Below are positions 7,411-15,877 of a DNA stretch of 29,376 nt, piece by piece (within the stretch, counting starts at the first letter, position 1; each line of letters starts with the position of its first letter). The position numbers and the translations under genes are program-made. The stretch is from Deltaproteobacteria bacterium. Lineage in GTDB: Bacteria; Desulfobacterota; Binatia; UBA9968. The stretch spans positions 1 through 29,376 of the forward strand of contig JACPFE010000136.1 of assembly GCA_016183145.1 (NCBI GenBank), given 5' to 3'. The notes beneath the pieces were generated by a model. That model made no database searches, was not told the origin of the DNA, and saw nothing but the letters and a program-made list of their open reading frames with translations.

Positions 7411-8835
7411 ATGAATCTCTTCATCAAGCTAACTCCCGCGACGTGGCGTAATTTTTTCCTGGCGGCATGCGTCATCGTCGCGTGGCTGGGGAGAGCCGCT
7501 TCCGAGCCAACGGCCTCCGCTCCGGCCATCCACCGTTCGGCGAAATCCTTCGATGTCGCCTTCAAAGAATTTACGCTTAAAAACGGCTTGCGCGTCATTC
7601 TCGCCGAGGATCACAGCGCGCCGACCTATTCGATCTGCGTCACCTACAACGTCGGCTCGCGCGACGAGCGGCCGGGGCGCACCGGCTTTGCCCATCTCTT
7701 CGAGCATATGTTGTTCCAGGGCTCCGCCAACGTCGGCAAGGGCGAGCATTTCATCTTGGTGCAAAACAACGGCGGCAGCGCCAACGGCACCACCAGCGCC
7801 GAGCGCACCAACTATTTCGAGACCCTGCCGGCGAACCAGTTGGAGCTGGGGATTTTTCTCGAGGCCGACCGCATGCGCTCGCCGAGCATCACCCAGGCCA
7901 ATTTCGATAACCAGCGACTAACGGTGCAAGAAGAACGGCGGCAAAGCTACGACAACCGCCCCTATGGGCGAACCTATGAAACGGTCATCGAAACCGCCTA
8001 CGACAACTTCGCTTACAAACATTCCACCATCGGCTCCATGAACGACTTGAACGCGGCAACCGTGGAGGACGCCGCCGCGTTTTTTCGTAGCTACTATGCG
8101 CCGAACAACGCGGTGTTGTCGTTGGTGGGCGATTTTAAGAGCGAAGCCGCCCTCGCCTTGATCAAAAAATATTTCGAGGATATTCCCGCCCAGCCACCGC
8201 CGCCGGTGCCCGATGTCAGCGAGCCCGTACAAAAGGGCGAGCGGCGGCGCACCATCGAAGATGCCTTCGCCCAGGCGCCGCGCATCGATATCGTTTACAA
8301 AATTCCGCCCGGCAACACGGCGGATTGGTACGCGCTCGCCATGCTGGGCCAGGTGTTGTCGAGCGGCGTATCGTCGCGGTTGTACCAAAAGTTAATAAAG
8401 GAGAAGGAGCTGGCGTTGAGCGTTTCTGCGGGACCCGACGAGCGGCGCGGGCCGTCGCTGTTTTGGTTTACCATCAACGCCCGGCCGGGGACCGATCTGG
8501 CGGCGCTGGAGAAGCTCTTGTACGAAGAGATCGCCCGTTTGCAAGACGAGCCGGTGGCGGATTCAGAGCTCGACAAGGTGGGCATGCAGCTCAAGCGGCG
8601 GCGCGCCCAGCAACTCTACAGCAGCCGCGCGCGCGCCAACACCCTCGGTCACTACGCCGTCTATTACGACGATCCGCAGTTGATCAATTCGGTCTGGCGA
8701 AAATATGAACAGGTCACCAAAGCCGATTTGCAGCGGGCGGCGCGCGTTTATTTTACCGACAGCAACCGCACCGTTATCACCACCCTGCCGAAACCTGGGC
8801 CGGGGCGGCAGCGGGGAGAATTAAAGACGCGATGA
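7411..8835 (+). CDS. M16 family zinc metallopeptidase, catalytic partner
   Basis: A 474-aa exported peptidase of the pitrilysin/PqqL type. Residues 1-30 form a signal peptide (basic K6/R13, hydrophobic 15-26, small residues AAS near the cleavage site). The inverted zinc motif HLFEH is at 95-99, and the third ligand is E174 or E175 in VQEERR, about 75 residues on, as expected. The C-terminal half is the second, non-catalytic M16 domain. The next gene encodes a paralogue without the zinc motif and overlaps by ATGA, so the two are probably translated together and form a heterodimer. No good ribosome site precedes the ATG. The substrate is unknown; peptide degradation in the periplasm is likely. 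Confidence 0.92.
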   Translation: MNLFIKLTPATWRNFFLAACVIVAWLGRAASEPTASAPAIHRSAKSFDVAFKEFTLKNGLRVILAEDHSAPTYSICVTYNVGSRDERPGRTGFAHLFEHMLFQGSANVGKGEHFILVQNNGGSANGTTSAERTNYFETLPANQLELGIFLEADRMRSPSITQANFDNQRLTVQEERRQSYDNRPYGRTYETVIETAYDNFAYKHSTIGSMNDLNAATVEDAAAFFRSYYAPNNAVLSLVGDFKSEAALALIKKYFEDIPAQPPPPVPDVSEPVQKGERRRTIEDAFAQAPRIDIVYKIPPGNTADWYALAMLGQVLSSGVSSRLYQKLIKEKELALSVSAGPDERRGPSLFWFTINARPGTDLAALEKLLYEEIARLQDEPVADSELDKVGMQLKRRRAQQLYSSRARANTLGHYAVYYDDPQLINSVWRKYEQVTKADLQRAARVYFTDSNRTVITTLPKPGPGRQRGELKTR

Positions 8836-10346
8836 TGATGCGATCGGCAGTACTCGGCGGACTCGAACGATGGCTATACCGGTTGGTTTTCTTAACCTTG
8901 GTTGCTATGCCATGCGCTCGCCTCGCCGCGCAGGAATCGGCAGAGATTCCGGCGAGCAAAGTCGAGCGCAGGAATAAGGCGCCGGCGGCGCGAGAAATGC
9001 TCCGGGTGAAAATCCCCAAGCCCACCGAAGCCAAGTTGAAAAATGGGCTGACCGTGCTGATCCTGGAAGACCACCGTTCGCCCTCGGTCACCGTCCAACT
9101 GCACATCGGCGGCGCCGGCGCGCTGTTCGAGCCGGCGGCGCTGGCCGGTCTGGCGAGCACGGCCGCGCAGATGCTGCGCGAGGGCACCCGGTCGCGCACG
9201 AGCATTCAAATCGCCGAGGAAGTCGATCGTCTCGGCGCGAACTTGGGAGCGGGCTCCTCCTTTGGCTCGCCGGATGCCGTGCTCAGCGCCTCGGGCTTGA
9301 GCGACAACTTTGATGCCTGGTTTGGTTTGGCCGTCGAGATTTTGCTCAATCCCAGTTTTCCCGTCGATGAGCTGGAAAAGCTCAAACAGCGCCAGCGGGC
9401 GCAGTTGCGCCAGCAGCGCGCCGCCGCCAATTTTCTCGTCAACGAGCGCTTCAGCCGGGCGGTGTACGGCGAGCATCCCGCCGCTACGGTTTCCGCCACG
9501 CCGGAGTCCATCGACGCGATCACCCGGGAAGCGCTGGTCGGGTGGCATCGGGAGCGTTACCGGCCGCAGAACGCGATCCTCGGCATCGCCGGCGATGTTC
9601 GCGCTACCAACATCATCGGGAAGTTGCAAAAGTGGCTGGCGGGTTGGCAAAAAAGCGATCTCAAGGAAATCTGGCCGCGCGCTCCGGTCGCCACCGCGGC
9701 GCGCAAGATTTTTCTCGTCGACCGGCCCGGCTCGGTGCAGACGACCGTGGCGCTGGGCAATATCGCCATCGATCGGCGCAGCCCGGACTACCTGGCGATG
9801 ACGGTGATGAACCATATGATCGGCGGTGGCGCTGCGGGACGGCTGTTTTTGAATCTCCGGGAGGAGAAGGGCTACACCTACGGCGTCTACAGTCACTTCA
9901 CTGCGCTGCGTTATCCTGGGCCTTGGCAAGCGGGGGGTAACATGCGCACGGAAGTCACGGCCGGCGCGCTGGTGGAATTTTTCAACGAGATCCGGCGCAT
10001 TCGCGAGGAAAAAGTTCCGGCGGCTGAATTGGCGGCGAGCAAGCGGGCGATTGCGGCCCGATTCGCGCTGTCTCTGGAACAGCCCGCGGCGATTCTCGGT
10101 CTGGCGATTGCGCGCAAGCAGTATGACCTGGCCGCCGACTATTGGGATAGTTATCCGGCGAAAATCATGGCGGTGAGCGCCGATGAGGTGCGGCGGGTGG
10201 CGCGCAAGTATCTTGACCCGGATGCCATGCAGTTGGTCGCCGTCGGCGACGCGGGTAAAATCAAAGGCGTACTGGCGCAATACGGCGCCGTCGAAGTCTA
10301 CGACGCGGCGGGGCACCCCGTTCGCATTGAAGCGCAACCGAATTAA
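8832..10346 (+). CDS. M16 family peptidase-like protein without zinc motif
   Basis: This 504-aa exported paralogue of the preceding gene has a signal peptide ending near ARLAAQ (residue 34). The place of the HxxEH motif reads GLASTAAQML (106-115), so both histidines and the glutamate are missing (S109, A112 and Q113 stand there). The substrate-binding side is kept: GGGAAGRLFLNLREEKGYTYG near 333-353 carries the R/Y pair typical of the non-catalytic half. Bacterial M16 enzymes often work as one active and one inactive subunit, which fits the ATGA overlap. Three ATG codons stand in a row at the start; the first overlaps the upstream stop. Confidence 0.9.
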   Translation: MMMRSAVLGGLERWLYRLVFLTLVAMPCARLAAQESAEIPASKVERRNKAPAAREMLRVKIPKPTEAKLKNGLTVLILEDHRSPSVTVQLHIGGAGALFEPAALAGLASTAAQMLREGTRSRTSIQIAEEVDRLGANLGAGSSFGSPDAVLSASGLSDNFDAWFGLAVEILLNPSFPVDELEKLKQRQRAQLRQQRAAANFLVNERFSRAVYGEHPAATVSATPESIDAITREALVGWHRERYRPQNAILGIAGDVRATNIIGKLQKWLAGWQKSDLKEIWPRAPVATAARKIFLVDRPGSVQTTVALGNIAIDRRSPDYLAMTVMNHMIGGGAAGRLFLNLREEKGYTYGVYSHFTALRYPGPWQAGGNMRTEVTAGALVEFFNEIRRIREEKVPAAELAASKRAIAARFALSLEQPAAILGLAIARKQYDLAADYWDSYPAKIMAVSADEVRRVARKYLDPDAMQLVAVGDAGKIKGVLAQYGAVEVYDAAGHPVRIEAQPN

Positions 10347-10347
10347 C

Positions 10348-10352
10348 GGAGG
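10348..10352 (+). promoter_or_regulatory. Ribosome binding site of the CoA-transferase gene
   Basis: GGAGG lies 11 bases before the ATG at 10364 and directly after the preceding stop codon. It supports translation from this ATG within one operon with the M16 pair. Confidence 0.6.
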
Positions 10353-10363
10353 AATCTTCGCCG

Positions 10364-12778
10364 ATGGCTGCGGCAGAAAAAACTTTGGAGTCCAGCGGTG
10401 CGCTCGCCGGTTTGCGCGTGCTCGATCTCACGGGACGCAAGGGCGGCTATTGCGGCTACTTGCTCGCCAACCTGGGCGCCGAGGTGATTCTCATCGAGGC
10501 GCCGGGCGGCGACGCGCTGCGGCGCGAGGGGCCATTCAAAGACGACCGGCCCCATGCCGAAGCGAGTATTTCCTTTGCCGCCTATCACACCAATAAGCAT
10601 GGCATCGTTCTGAATATCGACACCGAAGAGGGACGAGCAACATTGCGCGACCTCGCGCGCAACGCCAATGTATTGATCGAAGATAAGCCCGTCGGGTTTC
10701 TCGATCGCCTTGGCTTGGGTTACGAATCCCTCAAAGAATTCAATCCCGCGCTGGTGATGACGTCGATCTCCGGTTTCGGCATGACCGGCCCGTACCGCGA
10801 TTTTAAGGCGCCGAACATCGTCGCCTTCGCCATGGGCGGGTTGATGAATCTCTGCGGCCATTCGGGGCGCGCGCCCCTCATGGGTCCATGCGATATCGCG
10901 TATCACTTGGGCTCCGTGCACGCTGCCTTAGGCACACTGATCGCGCTTTACAACCGGCGCGAAACCGGGCGTGGCGACCACATTGATGTGTCGCTCCAAG
11001 ATGTTCTGGCCGCCGACCCGTTCTTGCGCATCATCACGCGCTATAGCGTCACAGGTGAAATTCTCGAGCGCACCGGCCATAGCCAGGCGACCACGGTCGC
11101 CGAGACGTATAAATGCTCGGACGGTTACGCGCGCATCTTTTGCAACCAGCCGGATCATTGGAAGCGTCTGGTCGCGTGGCTGGGCAATCCGCCCGAGCTG
11201 ATGGACCCGAAGTACGAAAACGTGCAGAACCGTTTTCCCTTGCGTCCCGTGCTCGACCGGATCATCGAAGCGCGCACGTCCGGTTATACGACGACGGGAT
11301 TCTTCGAAGAATTCCAGGCGGCACGGCTGGCGGCGTCGCCGATCAACTCGCCTAGCTCTTTTCTAGCTGACGCGCAGACGCAGCATCGCCAGTATCTGGT
11401 CGAAGTCGATCACGCTCATCTGGGCCGGCATCGCTTCCCTGGCGATCCTTATAAGTTTTCCGAGGGCCCTTGCCGCGTCGCGCGGGGCGCGCCGCTGTTG
11501 GGCGAGCATCAAGCGATGATCACGGAAGATTTTTCACATCCATTGCCGTGGCCGGCCGAGTTGGGCAAGGGCCCGCGCAATCCCAGAGCGTTGTCCTTCG
11601 CCGGCGTGCGCGTGATCAGCTTTCCCACCGGCATTGTCGGCCCGGCGCTGTCGGCTCTCCTCGCCGAGCATGGCGCGGAAGTGATTTCCATCGAAGCGAG
11701 CCGGGGGCTGCGCAGTCCGCAGCGGGGCCAACGGTTTCAAGTCGCCTCCGATCTCGAAGCCAACCGCAACAAGAAGCGCGTGGCCATTAACATGAAGCAC
11801 CCCGAAGGCTTGGGGCTCGCCAAACGGTTGATCGCCATCTCCGACGTCGTAGCGGAAAATTACAGCGCGCGGGTGATGGCGAGCTGGGGTCTCGACTATC
11901 CGCGCGTGCGCGAGGTGCGCGCCGATATCATCATGGCAAGTCTCCAAGCCTTCGGCCAGACCGGACCGCGGCGCGACTTCGTCAGCTTCGGGCCAATCCT
12001 CATGGCCTTTTCCGGCATGACTTATCTCTGGCGCGACCCTGAGATCGAAAAGCCCGGCGCTGCTTGCCAGACCGCCTTTCCCGACTATATCGCGCCGTCC
12101 TACGGCGCGGTCGCGATTTTAGCCGCGCTGCACTATCGCGCGCGCACGGGCAAAGGGCAGTATATCGACATCTCGCAGGCGGAAACCGCCGCGTCGATGA
12201 TCGGCCCGGCCTATCTCGAATACTTAATTAACGGCCGCGAGCCGGAGCCGCAAGGAAATTTCAGTCCCTCCGCTGCGCCCCACGGCTGTTATCGGTGTAA
12301 AGGCGATGACCGTTGGTGTGTTATTTCTGTTGAAGCGCAGGAAGAGTGGATTCGCTTCTGCGAGATCGCCGGTCACCGGGAGTGGGCCGCCGATCCGCGT
12401 TTCGCCGATCTTGCCGCGCGCGTCGCCAATCGGAATGCACTGGATGTATTGGTTGAATCCTGGACGGCGCAGCAGACGTCCCATCAGGTGATGATGATCT
12501 TGCAGCGCGATGGCATCGCCGCCGGAGTCGTACAGACGGCGGAAGACCTCTACCGCGACCCGCACCTGCGCGAGCGCGGTTTTTCCCGCGAGGTCTTGCG
12601 CCCGCAGGTGGGCTGGGTAACGAGTGTGGGCCCGTCGGTGCGGCTCACTGAATCGGATTTCACGCCGAAGGACGAAGCGCATTCCGCGGGTGAGGATAAC
12701 GAGGCGGTGTTCGGCGAGCTGTTGGGACTATCGAGTGCTCAGATCAAGGAACTGACGGAACGAGAGGTATTACGGTGA
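10364..12778 (+). CDS. Double-domain CaiB/BaiF (family III) CoA-transferase
   Basis: This 804-aa protein consists of two class III CoA-transferase units in tandem; usual members have about 400 aa. Unit one (about 14-390) begins LAGLRVLDLTG, and its candidate catalytic aspartate is D177 in GPCDIAYHLG. Unit two (about 411-790) begins FAGVRVISFPTG and has D574 in AFPDYIAPSYGA. Both retain a Rossmann-like start (NLGAEVILIEAPGGD and EHGAEVISIEAS), so both may be active, or the pair may mimic the interlocked dimer within one chain. Members move CoA between carboxylic acids (formyl, carnitine, succinyl, aromatic acids); the substrate here is unknown. It is 17 bases behind the M16 pair, with a good ribosome site, so it is probably the last gene of that operon. 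Confidence 0.9.
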   Translation: MAAAEKTLESSGALAGLRVLDLTGRKGGYCGYLLANLGAEVILIEAPGGDALRREGPFKDDRPHAEASISFAAYHTNKHGIVLNIDTEEGRATLRDLARNANVLIEDKPVGFLDRLGLGYESLKEFNPALVMTSISGFGMTGPYRDFKAPNIVAFAMGGLMNLCGHSGRAPLMGPCDIAYHLGSVHAALGTLIALYNRRETGRGDHIDVSLQDVLAADPFLRIITRYSVTGEILERTGHSQATTVAETYKCSDGYARIFCNQPDHWKRLVAWLGNPPELMDPKYENVQNRFPLRPVLDRIIEARTSGYTTTGFFEEFQAARLAASPINSPSSFLADAQTQHRQYLVEVDHAHLGRHRFPGDPYKFSEGPCRVARGAPLLGEHQAMITEDFSHPLPWPAELGKGPRNPRALSFAGVRVISFPTGIVGPALSALLAEHGAEVISIEASRGLRSPQRGQRFQVASDLEANRNKKRVAINMKHPEGLGLAKRLIAISDVVAENYSARVMASWGLDYPRVREVRADIIMASLQAFGQTGPRRDFVSFGPILMAFSGMTYLWRDPEIEKPGAACQTAFPDYIAPSYGAVAILAALHYRARTGKGQYIDISQAETAASMIGPAYLEYLINGREPEPQGNFSPSAAPHGCYRCKGDDRWCVISVEAQEEWIRFCEIAGHREWAADPRFADLAARVANRNALDVLVESWTAQQTSHQVMMILQRDGIAAGVVQTAEDLYRDPHLRERGFSREVLRPQVGWVTSVGPSVRLTESDFTPKDEAHSAGEDNEAVFGELLGLSSAQIKELTEREVLR

Positions 12779-13315
12779 TAGATGGTTTACCAGTGGCGAG
12801 TGGATATAATACATCTGTTAGCCCGGGCCAAGCACGATAGCGTAGGGGGGAACCCTACCGATGCGCGAGAAAATCTGCCGCGCAGCGGGTGAAGTGTCGC
12901 GTTGAACGCGTTGTCATAGGCCAGTCCGGTAGGATGGGTGGAGCGAAGCGATACCCATCAAACGGTAAATTCAGTGACACGCTGATACGTGGCGATGAGT
13001 ATCGGCGCACGGCGCTTCGACCCATCCCACTTTCCACATGCTTCCCTCGGCTCTTGGTCAATCGGCGAATAAAAAAATGAGCGGTGCCACAATGAGATCG
13101 GCGCTCCTGATTACAGGATTTTTATTCCTTTCGGAGTTGTCCTGACGCCCTGGGATCAAAATCTCTTCCCAGTATTTGGACCCGTGGCCACCGCTCAGGA
13201 GGATTCTTGACGCCTGGACCGCATGAAGTCAAGGCCGGTCTCCGCCTTCGGCTATTGTGGCTTCACGTAAGCGCGCTCGATCATTGCCAGCGCCTGAAAA
13301 GCAAATTGCTATCAT
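12779..13315. other. 537-bp intergenic region between convergent genes
   Basis: No intact gene is visible. It holds a short GTAGGG/CCCTAC hairpin near 12842-12858 that could end the upstream operon, although no T-run follows. Next is the GGATGGGT-type repeat (12929-13030), then about 280 bases without clear content. On the minus strand about 50 codons stay open across roughly 13060-13230, but I recognise no family. Just after the amidohydrolase stop, minus-strand bases ending near 13250 encode ALAMIERAYVKPQ followed by a stop, which resembles the tail of a periplasmic binding protein; this may be a gene remnant. A 63-codon plus-strand frame over the repeat is repeat-derived. Confidence 0.5.
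12929..13030. repeat. GGATGGGT-type dispersed inverted repeat
   Basis: The left arm (12929-12959) reads GTAGGATGGGTGGAGCGAAG and continues to ATACCCATC. The right arm (12994-13030) carries its degenerate reverse complement, beginning GATGAGTATCGG and ending CGACCCATCCCAC. Repeats of this sequence type occur between genes in many bacterial genomes. It sits between convergent genes, where a hairpin would not disturb expression. Confidence 0.75.
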
Positions 13316-14698
13316 TTATCGCAGCGGCTTCACCAGTTGCCCATCCCCCAGCTTGCCGGTGATTTTGCCGTCCTGCATCACCGTCTTACCCCGCAGAATG
13401 GTCCGTATCGGCACGCCTTTGACTTTGCGGCCATGATACGGCGTCCAGCCGACTCTGGTGTAGGTGGTCTCGTTGGTAATGACTTCCTCTTTGTTCATGT
13501 CGATGATCACGAGATCGGCGTCGGAGCCGGGCTGGATGACGCCTTTGCGTGGATAGACGTTGAAGATTTTTGCCGCGTTGTAGGAAGAGATTCTGACCAG
13601 GGTGTCGAGGGACAGTTTCCCTTGATTCACTGCGTCAAGAAATAAGCTCAGATAGTCTTGGATCTGCGGCTCGCCGCCGGGACAACTCCACATATCCTTC
13701 CAGCCCTTTTCTTTTTCATCTTTAGTGTGCGGCGCGTGATCCGTGCCGATCACGTCGATGGTACCGTCGTTGATCGCTTGCCAGAGCGCGTCCACATGGG
13801 CCGGCGGCACCCAGAATCCCAGGCAATAGGGTCCCAGCTTCTCAACGTTCTCCCAGGTGCCCAAAAACATCGCCCAGGGATTGACCTCGCAGCTACATGG
13901 CCTGCCCTCATTCTTGGCGCGGCGCAACATCGCCAGCCCTTCCGGCGTGCTCATGTGGAGAATGTGAAGCTTGGAGCCGAGCGCCTTCTGCATGCGGAAC
14001 AGCGTGCTCATGGCGGTGTCCCAGATGATGCCGTCGAATTCCCGGTAAGCCTTCGCATAGGCCTGAGGGCTGCGGTCCTCGCGCTTCCAGTAGCGTCCTT
14101 CGATCTCGTCCATCAGATCCTGATCGTGCGGATGCACCATCAAGGGCAAACCGGTTTGCCCGACGGTCTCAAAGCACTTGAAAAGCTCGCCGTTGTTGTT
14201 GATCCCGATGCCCGGCATATGGGGATAATCGCGCCCGGTGTCCTTGACCATGAAAATCTTAAAGGCCAGCGGTCCTTCCTTGGCGAGGCTCGGGATCTCT
14301 TCGGGCACGGTGCCGGAGGGATTGTGGTTAAAGTCGACGATGGCGTTTTTCTTGTGATGCTCGATCAAGGCGCGATAACGTTCGACGGTGGTTGTCGGAG
14401 GATTAACGTTGGGCATGCCAATGGAAAATGTCACGCCTCCCGCCGCTGCGGCCATCGTCGCCGTGGTGATATCTTCTTTGTGCGTAAATCCCGGATCGCG
14501 ATGATGGGTGTGCGTGTCGATGAGACCGGGGATGATTTTCTTTCCTTTGGCGTCGATGACCGCATCAGCCGAATCCGGCAAAACCGGCGGCTTACCGAGT
14601 GCGATGATCCTGCCGCCGCTTACCGCAAGGTCCGCTTCGACGAATCCGCCCGGTGTCCAGACTTCGCCGTTCTTCAATAGCAATTCAACTTTCTCCAT
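13316..14698 (-). CDS. Cyclic amidohydrolase (dihydropyrimidinase / allantoinase / dihydroorotase family)
   Basis: A 460-aa binuclear zinc amidohydrolase. Metal ligands are H63 and H65 in DTHTHHRDPG, the carbamylated lysine K147 in LAFKIFM, H189 in MVHPHD, H248 in HILHMST and the catalytic D320 in GTDHAPH, so it should be active. The family opens cyclic amides (hydantoins, dihydropyrimidines, allantoin, dihydroorotate); HxHxRDPG is shared by several branches, so the substrate is not decided. I chose the ATG at 14698, which has AAGGAGG 11 bases upstream; an in-frame GTG at 14719 would overlap that site. A near-consensus promoter lies just upstream, and the gene diverges from a binding-protein/permease cluster that may import its substrate. 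Confidence 0.87.
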   Translation of the reverse strand: MEKVELLLKNGEVWTPGGFVEADLAVSGGRIIALGKPPVLPDSADAVIDAKGKKIIPGLIDTHTHHRDPGFTHKEDITTATMAAAAGGVTFSIGMPNVNPPTTTVERYRALIEHHKKNAIVDFNHNPSGTVPEEIPSLAKEGPLAFKIFMVKDTGRDYPHMPGIGINNNGELFKCFETVGQTGLPLMVHPHDQDLMDEIEGRYWKREDRSPQAYAKAYREFDGIIWDTAMSTLFRMQKALGSKLHILHMSTPEGLAMLRRAKNEGRPCSCEVNPWAMFLGTWENVEKLGPYCLGFWVPPAHVDALWQAINDGTIDVIGTDHAPHTKDEKEKGWKDMWSCPGGEPQIQDYLSLFLDAVNQGKLSLDTLVRISSYNAAKIFNVYPRKGVIQPGSDADLVIIDMNKEEVITNETTYTRVGWTPYHGRKVKGVPIRTILRGKTVMQDGKITGKLGDGQLVKPLR

Positions 14699-14736
14699 GG
14701 CCCCACGGTCCTCCTTCACCTCGTGTCTAAAAAAGG

Positions 14737-14765
14737 TTTATATGACCGGCAATTACCACTGTCAA
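14737..14765 (-). promoter_or_regulatory. Near-consensus sigma-70 promoter of the amidohydrolase gene
   Basis: On the minus strand a perfect TTGACA (14765-14760) is followed after exactly 17 bases by TATAAA (14742-14737). Transcription should begin near 14730, about 30 bases before the start codon. This is the best promoter match I saw in the window. Confidence 0.75.
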
Positions 14766-14771
14766 CTCCGC

Positions 14772-14800
14772 TTGACTCAGCCGGGGGAATTTGAAACTAT
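14772..14800 (+). promoter_or_regulatory. Sigma-70-like promoter of the binding-protein/permease operon
   Basis: TTGACT (14772-14777), a 17-base spacer and AACTAT (14795-14800) lie 57 bases before the binding-protein ATG. The -35 box is strong and the -10 box weak, so an activator may be needed. Its -35 box faces the -35 box of the divergent amidohydrolase promoter only six bases away. Confidence 0.5.
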
Positions 14801-14840
14801 TGCCTCCGCTCTCGTCTAAGACACAGAAGGTTACCAAAAA

Positions 14841-14847
14841 AAGGAGG
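14841..14847 (+). promoter_or_regulatory. Ribosome binding site deciding the binding-protein start
   Basis: AAGGAGG lies nine bases before the ATG at 14857. It argues against an in-frame ATG at 14791, which would put 22 hydrophilic residues in front of the signal peptide. Confidence 0.75.
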
Positions 14848-14856
14848 AACGATCAC

Positions 14857-15867
14857 ATGTTAAGGAAAGCATATCTCTTTGCGGCGTTTTTCGCGCTGGC
14901 TCTATTGAGCGCGGTTCCGGCAAACAGCCAGAGCGCCAAAATGATCGAGGCGGCAAAAAAAGAAGGGAAAGCCGTCATTTACGGTTCTCTGGAATCGGGG
15001 ACGTTCGACACGATCGTCAAGGCCTATCGAAAAAAGACCGGCCTTGATGTCGATTACTGGCGGGCCTCGGCAACCAAGGTCATGGATCGAGCGCTCAGCG
15101 AATATCGCGCCGGCAAACCGCTCTTCGACATCATTCTGACCAACGATAATCCGATGCAGATCATGCAAAAGGAGGGGATCTTCGCCAAATATGAATCCCC
15201 CACAGCGAAGGATTATCCTCAAGACGCCATTGACCCGAACCTTGGCGCACGATATCGCAATGTCATCATTGGCGTGGTTTACAATAAGAGCGTCATTAAG
15301 CCCGCAGACGCCCCAAAGTCGCTCGAAGACCTCTTAAAACCCCAATACCGGGGCAAACTGGTGATGCCAGATCCGACGCAGCACACCACGACGACGCAGT
15401 GGGTGGCCAGCTTGTGGAAGGTCATGGGCCAAGAAAAAGCGGACAAGTATATCCGCGACCTGGCGGCGACCAAACCGATTTTGGTTGAATCTTTATTGCC
15501 AGCCGCTAAACGCGTCACCACCGGCGAAACGCCGATCGCAATTACCTACGTCAAATATGCTTACGTCTACGGCCGCGAGGGCGCGCCCTTAGATTACGTC
15601 CGCCTCGGTAAAATGATGGGGGACGGCCACTATCTTACGCTTAGCAACAAGGCGCCCCACGCCAGCGCGGGGAAAGCGTTCATCGACTATTTCCTCGCCC
15701 AGGAAAGTATGAAGCTCTTGGCGCAAGAAGGAGAGTTCGTCAATCTCAAGGGGGTCTATCCGCCTTTGCCGGACGCGGACAAAATCCAATTCGTCGAAAT
15801 GGTGGATCTCGACAAAAAGGGGTTTGCCGCCAAGAAGAAAGAGTACCAAGCGATTTTCTTAAAGTAA
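14857..15867 (+). CDS. Extracellular solute-binding protein, iron(III)/AfuA-like class
   Basis: A 336-aa periplasmic binding protein. The signal peptide covers about residues 1-25 (MLRKAYLFAAFFALALLSAV, then ANSQ). The mature protein begins AKMIEAAKKEGKAVIYGSLE, the usual opening of the FbpA/AfuA class, and contains PLFDIILTN and a typical GKAFIDYFLAQE segment. It is followed ten bases later by a fused permease, as in Fbp/Afu loci. The ligand may be Fe(III), but this family also binds phosphonates, polyamines and organic acids, and the context here (amidohydrolase, dihydroxyphthalate-decarboxylase-like gene) favours an organic ligand. I infer that it feeds the adjacent permease. Confidence 0.85.
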   Translation: MLRKAYLFAAFFALALLSAVPANSQSAKMIEAAKKEGKAVIYGSLESGTFDTIVKAYRKKTGLDVDYWRASATKVMDRALSEYRAGKPLFDIILTNDNPMQIMQKEGIFAKYESPTAKDYPQDAIDPNLGARYRNVIIGVVYNKSVIKPADAPKSLEDLLKPQYRGKLVMPDPTQHTTTTQWVASLWKVMGQEKADKYIRDLAATKPILVESLLPAAKRVTTGETPIAITYVKYAYVYGREGAPLDYVRLGKMMGDGHYLTLSNKAPHASAGKAFIDYFLAQESMKLLAQEGEFVNLKGVYPPLPDADKIQFVEMVDLDKKGFAAKKKEYQAIFLK

Positions 15868-15877
15868 GGTTGCTTAC

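Noticed and set aside
8892..10337. Long (481-codon) open frame antisense to the second M16 gene
   Set aside because: It is caused by high GC in the third codon positions of the real gene; its residues show no family pattern, and it has no ribosome site.
12805..12810. Perfect TATAAT after the CoA-transferase stop
   Set aside because: No -35 element lies at 16-18 bases and no gene follows on that strand, so it was not called as a promoter.
12889..13080. A 63-codon plus-strand frame with residues such as MGGAKRYPSN
   Set aside because: It is a translation of the GGATGGGT-type dispersed repeat and its flank; such repeat-derived frames are common annotation artefacts.
13658..14680. 340-codon open frame antisense to the amidohydrolase
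   Set aside because: The minus-strand gene has every catalytic residue, a promoter and a ribosome site; the antisense frame has none of these.
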